DNA from: Arthrobacter burdickii
Lineage (GTDB): Bacteria; Actinomycetota; Actinomycetes; Actinomycetales; Micrococcaceae
Direction of reading: 5' to 3'
Length of the DNA: 64,000 bases
Assembly: GCF_030433645.1 (NCBI RefSeq)
Contig: NZ_JAROCG010000001.1
Location: 3,038,001 to 3,102,000, forward strand
Shown here: piece after piece, positions 1-9,833 of the stretch
Layout of the letters: each line of letters starts with the position of its first letter
How positions within the stretch are numbered: position 1 is the first letter of the stretch
Made by a program: the position numbers and the translations under genes
Notes under the pieces: model-generated
Database searches by the model: none
Seen by the model: only the letters and a program-made list of their open reading frames with translations
What the model was told of the DNA's origin: nothing

Positions 1-1141
1 GGCTGACGGGGCTGTAGTTGCCCACGAAGATGGCGCCCGCATTGCGGATCCGTCCTGCCACGGCCCGCGCGTCCGCCGTCTGGATCTCGAGGTGCTCGGC
101 GGCGTAGGCATCGCATACGGCGATGCCGTGGTCGAGGTCGTCGACGAGGATCACGCCCGACTGGGGACCCGAGAGAGCCGTACGGACCCGGTCGGCGTGC
201 CGTGTGGAGGCGGCGCGCCCCTGGAGGGCCTCGACGACGGCGGCCGCGAGGTCCTCGGAGTCCGTCACCAGGACCGACGCGGCCTGCGGATCGTGCTCCG
301 ACTGGCTCACGAGGTCGGCGGCGACGAGGCCGGCGTCGGCCGTGGCATCCGCGAGGACCGCGATCTCCGTGGTGCCCGCCTCCGAGTCGATGCCGACCCG
401 CCCGCGGACCAGGCGCTTGGCCGTGGCGACGAAGACGTTGCCCGGACCGGTGATGACGTTGACCGGATCGATGGCGTGCTGCCCGGAGCCGTCGCCCTCC
501 CCCTCGATGCCGTAGGCGAGGGCCGCGATGGCCTGGGCCCCGCCCATCGCGTACACCTCGGTGATGCCGAGCATCGATGCCGCGGCGAGGATGACCGGGT
601 GCGGCCAGCCGCCGAACTCCTTCTGCGGTGGCGATGCGAGGGCGATCGAGCCGACGCCGGCGGCCTGCGCAGGCACCACGTTCATCACCACGGAGGACGG
701 ATAGACCGCCAGTCCGCCGGGGACGTAGAGCCCCACGCGGTCCACCGCGATCCACTTGTGCGTGAGGCGGGCTCCGGGGGCGACCTCCACCTCGACGTCG
801 TCCGGGACCTGCGCCCGGGCGAAGACACGCGCGCGCCGGATCGCTTCCTCGAGTGCCGCACGCACCGGGGCGTCGAGTCCGGCGACAGCCGCTTCGATGA
901 TCCCGGCCGGCACGCGGGGGTGCTCCCGCTCGACGCCGTCGAACCGCCGGGCGAAGTCCCGCAGAGCGTCGAGGCCACGCGACCGGACGTCGTCGATGAT
1001 GGCCTGGACGGCCGCCTCGGAGGAGGAGGCGCTGGCGGCTGCCCGGGGCATGGCGCCCTTCAGCTCGCCCGGGGACAGGGTCCGCCCGCGCAGGTCGATG
1101 GTGCGGAAGCCGACGGTCGGGGTGGTGGGCGCTGGATTCAC
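1..1141 (-). CDS. hisD: histidinol dehydrogenase, 3' end outside window
   Basis: Catalyses the last two oxidations of histidine synthesis, L-histidinol to L-histidine, using NAD and a bound zinc. About 380 of the usual 430-440 residues are present; the C-terminus lies beyond base 1. Visible family features are the N-terminal [11 protein letters not shown] stretch, the [14 protein letters not shown] segment, and the SQSEHDPQ zinc/substrate motif with its Gln and His ligands. I chose the GTG at 1141 because the reading frame lies open from there and the N-terminus (NPAPTTP) has the usual length before the first helix. It follows the small membrane protein gene on the same strand by 76 bases and may be co-transcribed. 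Identity is secure; the exact start is less so. Confidence 0.93.
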   Translation of the reverse strand, partial: MNPAPTTPTVGFRTIDLRGRTLSPGELKGAMPRAAASASSSEAAVQAIIDDVRSRGLDALRDFARRFDGVEREHPRVPAGIIEAAVAGLDAPVRAALEEAIRRARVFARAQVPDDVEVEVAPGARLTHKWIAVDRVGLYVPGGLAVYPSSVVMNVVPAQAAGVGSIALASPPQKEFGGWPHPVILAAASMLGITEVYAMGGAQAIAALAYGIEGEGDGSGQHAIDPVNVITGPGNVFVATAKRLVRGRVGIDSEAGTTEIAVLADATADAGLVAADLVSQSEHDPQAASVLVTDSEDLAAAVVEALQGRAASTRHADRVRTALSGPQSGVILVDDLDHGIAVCDAYAAEHLEIQTADARAVAGRIRNAGAIFVGNYSPVS

Positions 1142-1217
1142 CCTGAGAGTCTACCGGGAGGGCAGGGAGCGCACATTTATGGGGTCGGCCCGGTCAGCCT
1201 CGCCGCCCGCGGAGCGC

Positions 1218-1745
1218 TCAGCTCCGCCGGCGCGACAGACCGAGAAGGGCGGTGGCGAAGATGATGACGGCGGCGACGGCCGGCCAGACGGCGAGCGCTC
1301 CGTAGGACTGCAGCAGGAACGCGGAGCCGGGTACGTCGTCGCGCCCGTGCGGGCCGACGTAGTGGGCGAGGCCCTCGCCCACTACGAGAGCGAGGAGGGA
1401 ACCGAGGATCGATCCGCCGACGGCGGCGAGGATCCGGGGCACCACCCCGGGCAGCCCGAGGCGGAGGGCGACGACCGTCCCGACGGCGATACCGGCAACC
1501 AGTTCCAGGCCCGCGAGGGTCAGGTCGCGGAGCAGCCACTGGTCGGCGGAGACGGGGTCGCCGAAGAGGCGTCCCGTGGGCGCGAGGAGCCACCAGGACG
1601 CTCCGACCAGGACGCCGAGCAGGATCGTGGATCCGAGCCACCAGACCACGCCCAGGGGCGGCACGGACCTCCGGTCCTCGGCCACGGCGTAGACCGGAGG
1701 TGGATACGTGCTTGATCCGGTGTCCGGCTCCTGGCGTGCATGCAT
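1218..1745 (-). CDS. small four-helix membrane protein, unknown function
   Basis: A 175-residue integral membrane protein of unknown function. A hydrophilic N-terminus of about 30 residues is followed by four hydrophobic helices at roughly residues 33-54, 76-96, 104-126 and 149-170, and a short basic tail (SRRRS). The architecture resembles the actinobacterial DUF2567 family, whose mycobacterial member lies not far from hisD, but I cannot confirm that. The gene runs towards hisD and is divergent from the flavin reductase gene. A TAATGT hexamer at 1753-1758 (read on the minus strand) ends seven bases before the ATG, so the message may be leaderless. Confidence 0.72.
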   Translation of the reverse strand: MHARQEPDTGSSTYPPPVYAVAEDRRSVPPLGVVWWLGSTILLGVLVGASWWLLAPTGRLFGDPVSADQWLLRDLTLAGLELVAGIAVGTVVALRLGLPGVVPRILAAVGGSILGSLLALVVGEGLAHYVGPHGRDDVPGSAFLLQSYGALAVWPAVAAVIIFATALLGLSRRRS

Positions 1746-1879
1746 GACTTCTACATTAACAAACCGCGCCCGGCGCGGGGTGCGCGCCTAGTGTGGTGGT
1801 GGCAGCGTAGAGGGCCGTCAGCATCGGACCGGCCATCCGCAACCGCGTTGTCCACCGACGTCGATCCCGGAGGAACCAC

Positions 1880-2410
1880 GTGAACAACCCGAGCCCCGCA
1901 CCGACAGGCCTGCAGTCCCCGTCCGAGCCTCACGGGGAGTCCTTCCGCGAGGTCTTCCGCCGTCATGCCGCAGGCGTCGCCATCATCACCGCGGTGTACG
2001 ACGACGTCCCCTACGGCTTCACGGCCACCTCGGTCGCCTCGCTGTCCGCCGAGCCGCCGCGCTTCTCGTTCAACATGGCCCGGACGTCGTCCTCATGGCC
2101 CGCCGTCGCGAACACCAACTTCGTGGGGGTCCACATGCTCAGCACGGAGAACGAGGGCCTCGCCAACCGCTTCGCCCGGACGAAGGACCGCTTCACCGGT
2201 GACCACTGGGAGCCGGGACCGGAGGGCGTCCCCATCATCCGGGATGTCGCCGGCTGGCTGGTGGGCCGCATCAGCATGCGCCTGTCCTTCGAGAACAACG
2301 CCGTGGTCGTGGCCGAGGTCATCGCGGGGAACATCGGGCCGGACGGCGCTCCCCTGCTCTACCACGGCGGCAGCTACGGCACGCCGACCGCCACCGACTA
2401 TGTCATCTGA
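1880..2410 (+). CDS. flavin reductase family (FMN-binding split barrel) protein
   Basis: A 176-residue protein of the flavin reductase-like, FMN-binding split-barrel family. Members reduce FMN or FAD with NAD(P)H, often to feed a separate monooxygenase. The core starts near residue 23 with FREVFRRHAAGVAIIT, then GFTATSVASLSAEPPRFSF, the classic flavin-binding N-terminal half, and ends with GGSYGTPT near the C-terminus. The ATG follows GGAGGAACCAC, a good ribosome-binding site. It is a single-gene unit between the divergent membrane protein gene and convergent dnaE. No partner oxygenase is nearby, so the physiological acceptor cannot be inferred. The stop codon lies at the start of a 13-bp tandem repeat. 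Confidence 0.88.
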   Translation: MNNPSPAPTGLQSPSEPHGESFREVFRRHAAGVAIITAVYDDVPYGFTATSVASLSAEPPRFSFNMARTSSSWPAVANTNFVGVHMLSTENEGLANRFARTKDRFTGDHWEPGPEGVPIIRDVAGWLVGRISMRLSFENNAVVVAEVIAGNIGPDGAPLLYHGGSYGTPTATDYVI

Positions 2411-2446
2411 GGGCGTCCCCTGAGGGCGTCCCCTGAGGACGTCATC
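2408..2446. repeat. 13-bp tandem repeat at the flavin reductase stop codon
   Basis: TGAGGGCGTCCCC occurs twice in tandem (2408-2420 and 2421-2433), followed by a degenerate third copy beginning TGAGGACGTC at 2434. The first TGA is the stop codon of the flavin reductase gene. The rest of the convergent gap to dnaE (to 2588) is GC-rich, with only a weak 7-bp stem (2536-2542 with 2556-2562). I see no convincing terminator. Confidence 0.7.
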
Positions 2447-2588
2447 CAAGGGCGTCGTCCCGGGAGTGTCCTCCGCGGCACCCAGCTGAGATGGCGGTTT
2501 CCCGGCCCCTCCGTCTCCGGCGCTGCGGCCACCCCGCCGGGCCGGCCCGCGGGAAGCCCGGCGTGAGCGGGCCCGCCGAATCCGCCCG

Positions 2589-5500
2589 TCAGGCGTCGAG
2601 GCAGGCGGGCCCGAGCAGCACCTTGAGGTCACCGAAGAGACCCGGCGTCGGGTTCACCCGCAGGTCGACGCCGAGCTTCATCACCTCGACCGTGCGGGAT
2701 CCGTTCAGGCGGATCAGCACCTCGCTCGTCCCGGGGTGCGTCCGCAGGACGTCACCAAGTGCGGTCACGGCGGTCTCGGTGGCCTTGTGCTGCAGCATGG
2801 AGATCACCACGGGCCCGGAGTGTCCCTCGCTGAGGTCCGGCACCGTGAGTTCCTGCGCGTTGAGCATCACGGCGCCGTCGTCCCGGCGCTGCAGGCGTCC
2901 GCGGACCACCACGATCAGGTCCTCCGCCAGGACCGCCGAGATGGGCCCGTACACCTGCCCGAAGAACATGACCTCCATGGATCCGGCGAGGTCCTCGACC
3001 TCGGCCCGCGCGTAGGCGTTGCCGCTGTTCTTGGCGATCCTGCGCTGCAGGGACGTGATCATGCCGGCGATGGTGACGATCGCGCCGTCCGCCGGCCCCT
3101 CCTCGCTGATGATCGAGGGGATGGACGAGTCCGCGTGCTGGCTGAGGATCCCCTCGAGGCCCTGCAGCGGGTGGTCCGAGACGTACAGCCCGAGCATGTC
3201 CCGCTCGAAGGACAGCTTGTCCTTCTTGTCCCACTCCGGCAGGTCGGGGACCTCGACGGACAGACCGCCGACAGCGTCCGGGCCGTCGTCGAACGCGCTG
3301 AAAAGGTCGAACTGGTTGGCCGCCTCGTTGCGCTTGAGGACGATCACGGAGTCCACGGCCTCCTCGTGGATCATCGCGAGGGCCCGGCGGGGGTGCCGGA
3401 GCGAATCGAAGGCCCCGGCCTTGATGAGGGATTCGATGGTGCGCTTGTTGCAGACGACGGCGGGTACCTTCTGCAGGAAGTCGCTGAAGGACGTGAAGGC
3501 GCCCTTCTCCTCCCGTGCGCCCACCATGGCTCCCACGACGTTCGCGCCGACGTTGCGGATGGCGCCCATGCCGAAGCGGATGTCCTTGCCGACCGGGGTG
3601 AAGTTGACGCTCGACTCGTTGACGTCGGGGGGCAGCACCGTGATGCCCATGCGGCGGCACTCGTTGAGGTAGATGGCCAGCTTGTCCTTGTCGTCGCCCA
3701 CGCTGGTGAGCAGCGCCGCCATGTACTCGGCGGGGTAGTGCGCCTTGAGGTACGCGGTCCAGTAGGACACGAGCCCGTAGGCCGCGGTGTGGGCCTTGTT
3801 GAACGCGTAGTCGGAGAAGGACTCCAGCACGGTCCACAGTTTGTCCATGGCCGCCTGGGAGTAGCCGTTGGCCTTCATGCCCGCGAAGAAGTCCGCCTGC
3901 TGCTTGTCCAGCTCGGACTTTTTCTTCTTGCCCATGGCCCGTCGGAGCATGTCCGCCTGGCCGAGCGTGAAGTTCGCGAGCTTCTGCGCGGCCGACATGA
4001 CCTGCTCCTGGTACACGATGAGGCCGTACGTCCCGCCGAGGATCTCCTCGAGCGGTCCCTCGAGTTCTGGGTGGATCGGCTCGATGTCCTGCAGCCCGTT
4101 CTTGCGCAGGGCGTAGTTCGTGTGCGAGTTCACGCCCATGGGCCCCGGCCGGTACAGCGCCAGGACGGCGGAGATGTCCTCGAAGTTGTCGGGGCGCATG
4201 AGCTTCAGCAGCGAGCGCATGGGACCGCCGTCGAGCTGGAAGACGCCGAGGGTGTCGCCGCGCGCCAGGAGCTCGTAGGACTCCTTGTCATCGAGCTCGA
4301 GGTCCTCGAGGACGAGGTCCACGCCCTTGTTCGCCGTGATGTTCTCGACCGCGTCCGTGATGATCGTCAGGTTCCTCAGGCCGAGGAAGTCCATCTTGAT
4401 CAGTCCGAGCCCCTCGCACGTGGGGTAGTCGAACTGGGTGATGATCTGGCCGTCCTGCTCACGGCGCATGATCGGGATGATGTCGATCAGGGGGTCGGAG
4501 GACATGATGACGCCCGCCGCGTGCACGCCCCACTGGCGCTTCAGCCCCTCGAGGCCGAGGGCCGTCTCGAAGACCTTCGCGGAGTCGGCGTCGGTCTTGA
4601 GGAGCTCCCGCAGTTCCTCGGCCTCGGAGAAGCGCTTGGCGTCCTTGTTGTGGACGTCCGCAAGGGCGAGGCCCTTGCCCATGACGTCCGGCGGCATCGC
4701 CTTGGTGAGGCGCTCCCCGGTGGAGAACGGGTAGCCCATGACGCGGGAGGAGTCCTTGAGGGCCTGCTTGGCCTTGATGGTGCCGTACGTGACGATCATG
4801 GCCACGCGCTCGTCGCCGTACTTCTCCGTCACGTAGCGGATGACCTCGGAGCGGCGCCGATCATCGAAGTCGACGTCGAAGTCGGGCATGGAGACGCGCT
4901 CCGGGTTGAGGAACCGCTCGAAGATGAGGCCGTGCTTGAGCGGATCGAGGTCGGTGATGCGCATGGCGTACGCCACCATGGAACCCGCACCGGAGCCTCG
5001 GCCCGGGCCCACCCGGATGCCGTTGTTCTTGGCCCAGTTGATGAAGTCGGCCACCACGAGGAAGTACCCCGGGAAGCCCATCTGGGTGATGACGCCGACC
5101 TCGAACTCCGCCTGCTTGCGGACGTCGTCGGGCACGCCGGCCGGGTAGCGGTACTGCAGCCCGGTCTCGACCTCCTTGACGAACCAGGACTGCTCGTTCT
5201 CGCCCTCGGGGACCGGGAACCGCGGCATGTAGTTGGCCTTGGTGTTGAAGTCGACGTCGCACCGCTCGGCGATGAGCAGCGTGTTGTCGCAGGCGTCGGG
5301 GTAGTCCCGGAAGATCGCCCGCATCTCGGCCGGCGACTTGAGGTAGAACTCGTCCGCGTCGAACTTGAACCGCTTGGGATCGGCGAGGGTGGATCCCGAC
5401 TGCACGCAGAGCAGCGCCGCGTGGGCCTTGGAGTCCTCGGCATGGGTGTAGTGCAGGTCGTTGGTGGCGACGAGCGGCAGGCCGAGCTCCCGGGCGAGCT

Positions 5501-6128
5501 TGATCAGGTCCGCCTTGACGTTGCGCTCGATGTCGAGCCCGTGGTCCATCAGCTCGCAGAAGTAGTTCTCGGCCCCGAAGATGTCGCGGAAGTCCGAGGC
5601 CGCCTGCTTTGCCTCGTTGTACAGACCGAGGCGGAGCTTCGTCTGCACCTCGCCGGACGGGCACCCCGTGGTCGCGATGAGGCCCTTGCCGTAGGTCTGG
5701 AGGAGGTCGCGGTCCATGCGGGGCTTGTAGAGGTAGCCCTCGAGGGACGCCAGCGAGGACATCCGGAACAGGTTGTGCATGCCCTCGGTGGTCTCCGACC
5801 ACAGCGTCATGTGCGTGTACGCTCCGGCGCCGGAGACGTCGTCGCGCCCGCCGCCGCCCCACTGGACGCGGGTGCGGTCGTTCCGGGCGGTCCCCGGCGT
5901 CAGGTACGCCTCGACGCCGATGATGGGCTTGATGCCGGCGCTCTTCGCCTTGCTCCAGAAGTCGAAGGCACCGAAGACGAACCCGTGGTCCGTCGTGGCG
6001 AGGGCGCTCATCCCGAGTTCCTCGGTGTGGCTGAACAGGTCCGTCAGGCGGGCCGCGCCGTCGAGCATCGAGTACTCGGTGTGGTTGTGGAGATGGACGA
6101 ACGAGTCGGTCGATGCAGGAGTAGCCAC
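2589..6128 (-). CDS. dnaE: DNA polymerase III subunit alpha
   Basis: The replicative DNA polymerase, 1179 residues, the usual size for actinobacterial DnaE1. The N-terminal PHP domain begins FVHLHNHTEYSMLDGAARL near residue 10. The palm region carries the PDFDVDFDD acidic motif near residue 415, with GPGRGSGAGSMVAY just before it. The C-terminal part has the helix-hairpin-helix and OB-fold segments (MITSLQRRI, GSMEVMFFG). The start ATG at 6128 leaves a short MATPASTDS leader before the PHP domain. It is downstream of and co-directional with lspA-rluD, 69 bases after rluD. A 1504-codon open frame lies antisense through the gene and is a GC artefact. Confidence 0.98.
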   Translation of the reverse strand: MATPASTDSFVHLHNHTEYSMLDGAARLTDLFSHTEELGMSALATTDHGFVFGAFDFWSKAKSAGIKPIIGVEAYLTPGTARNDRTRVQWGGGGRDDVSGAGAYTHMTLWSETTEGMHNLFRMSSLASLEGYLYKPRMDRDLLQTYGKGLIATTGCPSGEVQTKLRLGLYNEAKQAASDFRDIFGAENYFCELMDHGLDIERNVKADLIKLARELGLPLVATNDLHYTHAEDSKAHAALLCVQSGSTLADPKRFKFDADEFYLKSPAEMRAIFRDYPDACDNTLLIAERCDVDFNTKANYMPRFPVPEGENEQSWFVKEVETGLQYRYPAGVPDDVRKQAEFEVGVITQMGFPGYFLVVADFINWAKNNGIRVGPGRGSGAGSMVAYAMRITDLDPLKHGLIFERFLNPERVSMPDFDVDFDDRRRSEVIRYVTEKYGDERVAMIVTYGTIKAKQALKDSSRVMGYPFSTGERLTKAMPPDVMGKGLALADVHNKDAKRFSEAEELRELLKTDADSAKVFETALGLEGLKRQWGVHAAGVIMSSDPLIDIIPIMRREQDGQIITQFDYPTCEGLGLIKMDFLGLRNLTIITDAVENITANKGVDLVLEDLELDDKESYELLARGDTLGVFQLDGGPMRSLLKLMRPDNFEDISAVLALYRPGPMGVNSHTNYALRKNGLQDIEPIHPELEGPLEEILGGTYGLIVYQEQVMSAAQKLANFTLGQADMLRRAMGKKKKSELDKQQADFFAGMKANGYSQAAMDKLWTVLESFSDYAFNKAHTAAYGLVSYWTAYLKAHYPAEYMAALLTSVGDDKDKLAIYLNECRRMGITVLPPDVNESSVNFTPVGKDIRFGMGAIRNVGANVVGAMVGAREEKGAFTSFSDFLQKVPAVVCNKRTIESLIKAGAFDSLRHPRRALAMIHEEAVDSVIVLKRNEAANQFDLFSAFDDGPDAVGGLSVEVPDLPEWDKKDKLSFERDMLGLYVSDHPLQGLEGILSQHADSSIPSIISEEGPADGAIVTIAGMITSLQRRIAKNSGNAYARAEVEDLAGSMEVMFFGQVYGPISAVLAEDLIVVVRGRLQRRDDGAVMLNAQELTVPDLSEGHSGPVVISMLQHKATETAVTALGDVLRTHPGTSEVLIRLNGSRTVEVMKLGVDLRVNPTPGLFGDLKVLLGPACLDA

Positions 6129-6197
6129 CGGACAAGTCTAGTGCTCCGGCGCCCGGGGGACCGTCGCGGGACTATCCTCCGAGGTCGCCCCGGCGTG

Positions 6198-7142
6198 TCA
6201 TACGAGGCCTCTGGACAGTGCGGTCAGGGCGTAGGCCAGGTCCACGGGATAGGGGCTCGTGACCGAGACCGGCTCGCCCGTCCGGGGGTGGGCGAAGCCG
6301 AGCCGGTGGGCGTGCAGCCATTGCCGCGTGAGGCCCAGTTCGGCTGCCAGGCGCGGGTCCGCGCCGTAGGTGAGGTCGCCGGCGCAGGGGTGGCGGAGCG
6401 CCGAGAAGTGCACGCGGATCTGGTGTGTGCGGCCGGTCTCGAGGTGCACCTCCACCAGGCTCGCACGGCCGAACGCCTCCAGCACCTCGTAGTGGGTCAC
6501 CGAGTCCCGGCCTCCCTCCATGACGGCGAACCGCCACTCGTGGTGGGGGTGGCGTCCGATGGGAGCATCGATGGTCCCCTTCAGCGGCTCGGGCAGGCCC
6601 TGCACGACGGCGTGGTACACCTTGTCGACCGTCCGCTCCTTGAAGGCACGCTTCAGCGCGGTGTAGGCGGGCTCGGTCTTGGCGACCACCATCGCGCCGG
6701 AGGTCCCCACGTCGAGCCGGTGCACGATCCCGACGCGCTCGGGCGCGCCCGACGTCGAGATCCGGTATCCCGCGGCGGCGAGGGCGCCGACGACCGTCGG
6801 CCCCACCCAGCCCGGCGACGGATGCGCGGCGACGCCGACCGGCTTGTCCACGACGACGAAGTCCTCGTCGTCGAGCAGGATGCCCATGCCGTCGACGGCT
6901 TCGGGGATCACGCGGTGCTTGTCCTCGGGATCGGGCAGGTCCACGTCGAGGCGGTCGCCGGCGTCGACGCGGTCCGACTTCGCGAGGCGGGCCCCGCCGC
7001 GCAGCACCCTGCCGTCGGCGCACCACTGAGCGACCGCCGAGCGGGAGACGCCGAGCAGGCGTGCGAGGGCCGCATCGGCGCGGCTGCCGCCGTCGGACTC
7101 GGGGACGACGACCTCCTGGTGCTCATCGGCCATCGCCATCAC
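6198..7142 (-). CDS. rluD: RluA-family 23S rRNA pseudouridine synthase
   Basis: A 314-residue pseudouridine synthase of the RluA/RluD family, expected to modify uridines in helix 69 of 23S rRNA. An S4 RNA-binding domain occupies about residues 18-80 ([18 protein letters not shown]). The catalytic domain follows, with the HRLDVGTSG motif, catalytic Asp144. The gene overlaps the end of lspA by 20 bases, the arrangement seen in most actinobacteria. Three ATG codons lie within the first four codons (MMAM), so the true start could be a few bases later. RluD itself is inferred from the lspA-rluD linkage; a paralogous specificity cannot be excluded. Confidence 0.92.
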   Translation of the reverse strand: MMAMADEHQEVVVPESDGGSRADAALARLLGVSRSAVAQWCADGRVLRGGARLAKSDRVDAGDRLDVDLPDPEDKHRVIPEAVDGMGILLDDEDFVVVDKPVGVAAHPSPGWVGPTVVGALAAAGYRISTSGAPERVGIVHRLDVGTSGAMVVAKTEPAYTALKRAFKERTVDKVYHAVVQGLPEPLKGTIDAPIGRHPHHEWRFAVMEGGRDSVTHYEVLEAFGRASLVEVHLETGRTHQIRVHFSALRHPCAGDLTYGADPRLAAELGLTRQWLHAHRLGFAHPRTGEPVSVTSPYPVDLAYALTALSRGLV

Positions 7143-7944
7143 GCTCCCCGGTCCTGCCCTCCGGCGCGTCGGCCGCCCGCGCGGCCGCCTGCGTGTCTGA
7201 GCTGCGCCGGCCGTCCATGCCGATGCCGCGCAGGGTCAGGATGCAGATGAGCACCACTCCGCTCACGACGGCCGAGTCCGCGATGTTGAAGATGGCGAAG
7301 TTCGGCAGCGCGATGAAGTCCACCACGTGGCCCTGGCCGAAGGAGGGCTCCCTCAGGAGCCGGTCCGTGAGGTTGCCGAGCGCCCCGCCGAGGACCAGGC
7401 CGAGCGCCACCGACCAGCCCCAGGAGGCGATGTTCCGCACCTGCAGTGCGATGGCCACGGCCACGACCACCATGATGATCGTGAAGACCCAGGTGTAGTC
7501 CGTCCCGATCGAGAAGGCCGCTCCCGGATTCCGGATGAAGCGCCAGCTGAGCAGGGTCGGGAGCACGGGGATGACCTGGCCCTCGCTCATCGTCGACACC
7601 ACCCAGGCCTTGGTGAGCTGATCGATCACGTAGGCGGCGAGCGTGCAGAGGAGCATGACGACGCCGTACCGGGCGGGGACCCGGCGGGCGTGGCTCCGCC
7701 CCTGGGCCGCGCCGGCGACCGCCGGGCCAGGGCTCGGGGAGACAGGTTCCGGGCTCGCAGGTTCCGGGCTCGCAGGTGACGGGGAGGCGGAACCCGGGCC
7801 GGCTGCGTCCGGGAACGCGGGGCTCGGCGCGGAGTCCGGTGACAGGGCTTCCGGGGACTTCGCATGCGGGGACTGGGCGTCCGGGACGGCGGACGATCCG
7901 GTCTGCGGCTCGGGTGCGGGTTCGGCGGGCTGGTGCTCGTTCAC
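7123..7944 (-). CDS. lspA: lipoprotein signal peptidase II with long Pro/Ser/Glu-rich N-terminal extension
   Basis: Signal peptidase II removes signal peptides from lipid-modified prolipoproteins in the membrane. The enzyme domain spans about residues 92-245, with four membrane helices and both catalytic aspartates: Asp194 in GNLTDR and Asp223 in FNIADS. At 273 residues the protein is about 100 longer than the typical enzyme. Residues 1-90 are a disordered, probably cytoplasmic extension rich in Pro, Ser, Ala and Glu, with degenerate repeats of the SPEPAS type. No good internal start with a ribosome-binding site is obvious before the first helix, so the extension seems genuinely translated. 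It overlaps rluD. Confidence 0.93.
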   Translation of the reverse strand: MNEHQPAEPAPEPQTGSSAVPDAQSPHAKSPEALSPDSAPSPAFPDAAGPGSASPSPASPEPASPEPVSPSPGPAVAGAAQGRSHARRVPARYGVVMLLCTLAAYVIDQLTKAWVVSTMSEGQVIPVLPTLLSWRFIRNPGAAFSIGTDYTWVFTIIMVVVAVAIALQVRNIASWGWSVALGLVLGGALGNLTDRLLREPSFGQGHVVDFIALPNFAIFNIADSAVVSGVVLICILTLRGIGMDGRRSSDTQAAARAADAPEGRTGERDGDGR

Positions 7945-8000
7945 GATCTGTCCAAGGTGTAGGTACTGGGTGGTGTGCCGCGGGAGCGGCCGAAACGGCG

Positions 8001-8045
8001 GAAGGGCCGGTCCCCGGGGTGTGCGCCCCCGGCAACCGGCCCTTC
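8001..8045 (-). terminator. stem-loop terminator after wag31
   Basis: A perfect 11-bp stem (8001-8011 with 8035-8045) encloses a 23-base GC-rich loop, 37 bases past the wag31 stop. No long U-run follows on the minus strand. It marks the likely end of the dcw/wag31 transcript before lspA. Confidence 0.6.
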
Positions 8046-8081
8046 TCCTGCTGCCCGGCCGGAACCGGGCGGGACGTCCTG

Positions 8082-8720
8082 CTAGGAAGCCGCCGCGTCG
8101 GTCGCGAGGGACCCGCGGGCGTCCAGATCGCGCAGCTGGCCTTCGATGTAGGCCTTGAGGCGGGCGCGGTAGTCGCGCTCGAACCCGCGCAGCTGCTCGA
8201 CAGTGCTCTCGAGCATGGACTTCTGGTCCTCCAGCTCGCCGAGGATCGTGCGGCTCTTGTCCTGGGCGTCGTTGACCAGGCCGTTGGCCTCGAGCTGGGC
8301 CTCGGCGATGATCTTGTCACGCTGCTCGAGACCGGCGGTGACGTACTCGTCGTGCAGGCGCTGGGCCATGGCGAGGACTCCGGCGGCGGACTCGGCAGTA
8401 CCGGTCGACGCTGCGGGTGCGGCGGGAGCGGGGGCCGGCGCGGGCGCTTCGACGTCGGCGGCGACCTCCGGCAGGTTGTCCTCGGCGGGGACCTCGTCGG
8501 TCTTCGTGCTGGCGGCGACCGGCGCCGGTACGGCGGTCGCCGGCGAGACGTCCGAGGAGCCTCCCGCGGCCTTGCGCAGTTCCTCGTTCTCGGCGTTCAG
8601 GCGGCGGAGCTCGACGACGATCTCGTCGAGGAAGTCATCCACCTCGTCCTGGTCGTAGCCCTCGCGGAACTTCGTCGGCTGGAACCTCTTGTTGACAACG
8701 TCTTCTGGCGTCAGAGCCAT
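8082..8720 (-). CDS. wag31: DivIVA/Wag31 polar growth protein
   Basis: DivIVA-family coiled-coil protein that marks poles and septa and recruits cell wall synthesis in actinobacteria. The signature N-terminus is LTPEDVVNKRFQPTKFREGYDQDEVDDFLDEI (residues 3-34, here split as LTPEDVVNKRFQPTKF and REGYDQDEVDDFLDEI). An Ala/Pro-rich linker covers about residues 57-110, and a second coiled coil follows from about 115 to 200. At 212 residues it is shorter than Mycobacterium Wag31 (about 260). The ATG is preceded by TGAGGTGACC. It is last in the dcw-sepF-yggT string and is followed by a stem-loop. Known to be phosphorylated by PASTA kinases in relatives; whether so here is unknown. Confidence 0.95.
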   Translation of the reverse strand: MALTPEDVVNKRFQPTKFREGYDQDEVDDFLDEIVVELRRLNAENEELRKAAGGSSDVSPATAVPAPVAASTKTDEVPAEDNLPEVAADVEAPAPAPAPAAPAASTGTAESAAGVLAMAQRLHDEYVTAGLEQRDKIIAEAQLEANGLVNDAQDKSRTILGELEDQKSMLESTVEQLRGFERDYRARLKAYIEGQLRDLDARGSLATDAAAS

Positions 8721-8867
8721 ATGGTCACCTCATACTGATAGGAGCCGGCCTGCCTGCTGGCGGGGCCGAGCTGCGGTACCGGACTGTGGACATGAACCGC
8801 TGGACTCACGTCGAACTCGAATTCAGCGTATATCTTCTGGGACTTCATCATGAAACGGACGAGGACG

Positions 8868-9158
8868 CTAGGCTGCGAGACCCGCCGACACGGACATCAG
8901 GATCAGCACCAGGATGAAGAGCACAAGGAAGGCGAGGTCGAGCTGCACGCCGCCCATGCGCAGCGGCGGGATGAGCCGGCGAAGGCCCTTGACCGGCGGA
9001 TCGGTGACCGAGTAGACCCCCGATGCGACCACGAGGGCCAGCTTCTGCGGGCGCCAGTCGCGCGCGAACCCCTGGACGGCGTCGTAGATGATTCGCAGGA
9101 TCAGGGCGAGCTGGAACAGCATCAGTACCAGGTAGATCAGGGCAAATACCAAACTCAC
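8868..9158 (-). CDS. YggT family membrane protein
   Basis: A 96-residue YggT-family protein with two hydrophobic segments, about residues 3-25 and 70-95. Between them is the conserved basic loop containing GVYSVTDPPVKGLRRLIPP. The family sits between sepF and divIVA in most actinobacteria, as here. It is thought to support division or membrane organisation, but the biochemical role is not known. It begins 59 bases after the sepF stop, in the same direction, and is very likely part of that transcript. Confidence 0.9.
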   Translation of the reverse strand: MSLVFALIYLVLMLFQLALILRIIYDAVQGFARDWRPQKLALVVASGVYSVTDPPVKGLRRLIPPLRMGGVQLDLAFLVLFILVLILMSVSAGLAA

Positions 9159-9217
9159 AGAGCGGTTCCAGTCCTTCGGGCCTTGATGGGTCGACGCGAC
9201 CGTGACGGCCGCAGGGC

Positions 9218-9736
9218 TCAGCTCTGGTTGAAGAAGCTGGTCTGCGCTTCGCTGGCCTTCAGGTCCTCGCCGAGGACTTCAATATACGACGGCGACAGCA
9301 GGAACACCTTATTGGTGACCCGCTCGATGCTGCCGTGGAGACCGAACACGAGCCCTGCGGAGAAGTCCACCAGACGCTTCGCGTCGGCCTCCCCCATGTC
9401 GGTGACATTCATGATGACCGGGATCCCGTCGCGGAAGCTCTCGCCGATCAGCTTGGCGTCGTTGTAGGAGCGGGGGTGGATCGTGGTGATCTGGCGCAGG
9501 GCGGCGGAGTCCTCGCGGGACGACGGCGCGCGCTTGATCGGCGTGACGGGGGCACGGTATTCCTCGGCGGGGGCTACCCGGGCTGCAGGAGCCGGCTCGA
9601 GATGGCGTTCGTCGCGGTCGTAATCCACTGAATAGTCCTCGTTCCTGCTGTGCGCGCTTTTCGCTTCGGGCTCGTAGTGCTCGTCACCGTCGGCGAGCCC
9701 AAGGTAGATCATTGTCTTGCGCAGTGCGCCAGCCAT
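9218..9736 (-). CDS. sepF: cell division protein SepF
   Basis: SepF tethers FtsZ to the membrane; in actinobacteria without FtsA it is the main anchor. I placed the start at the ATG at 9736 ([14 protein letters not shown]), giving 172 residues. It follows CAGGAGTCACC, an excellent ribosome-binding site, and MAGALRK is the conserved amphipathic membrane-targeting helix. The frame is open further upstream, but that would bury the helix behind 46 atypical residues. The globular domain covers about residues 75-165 ([33 protein letters not shown]). No ftsA is present in this cluster, which fits reliance on SepF. Confidence 0.95.
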   Translation of the reverse strand: MAGALRKTMIYLGLADGDEHYEPEAKSAHSRNEDYSVDYDRDERHLEPAPAARVAPAEEYRAPVTPIKRAPSSREDSAALRQITTIHPRSYNDAKLIGESFRDGIPVIMNVTDMGEADAKRLVDFSAGLVFGLHGSIERVTNKVFLLSPSYIEVLGEDLKASEAQTSFFNQS

Positions 9737-9833
9737 GGTGACTCCTGTTCTGAGAGAGAGTGGATCGTGGACTCCGGGGGCGTGCCGCATGCCGCACCCG
9801 GCTACCCTTCGTGCCGCCGTTACAGCCTCGACG

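Noticed and set aside
8082..8720. Wag31 as a truncated gene, since it is shorter than mycobacterial Wag31
   Set aside because: The N-terminal signature and both coiled coils are intact; only the linker is short, as is usual in this family.
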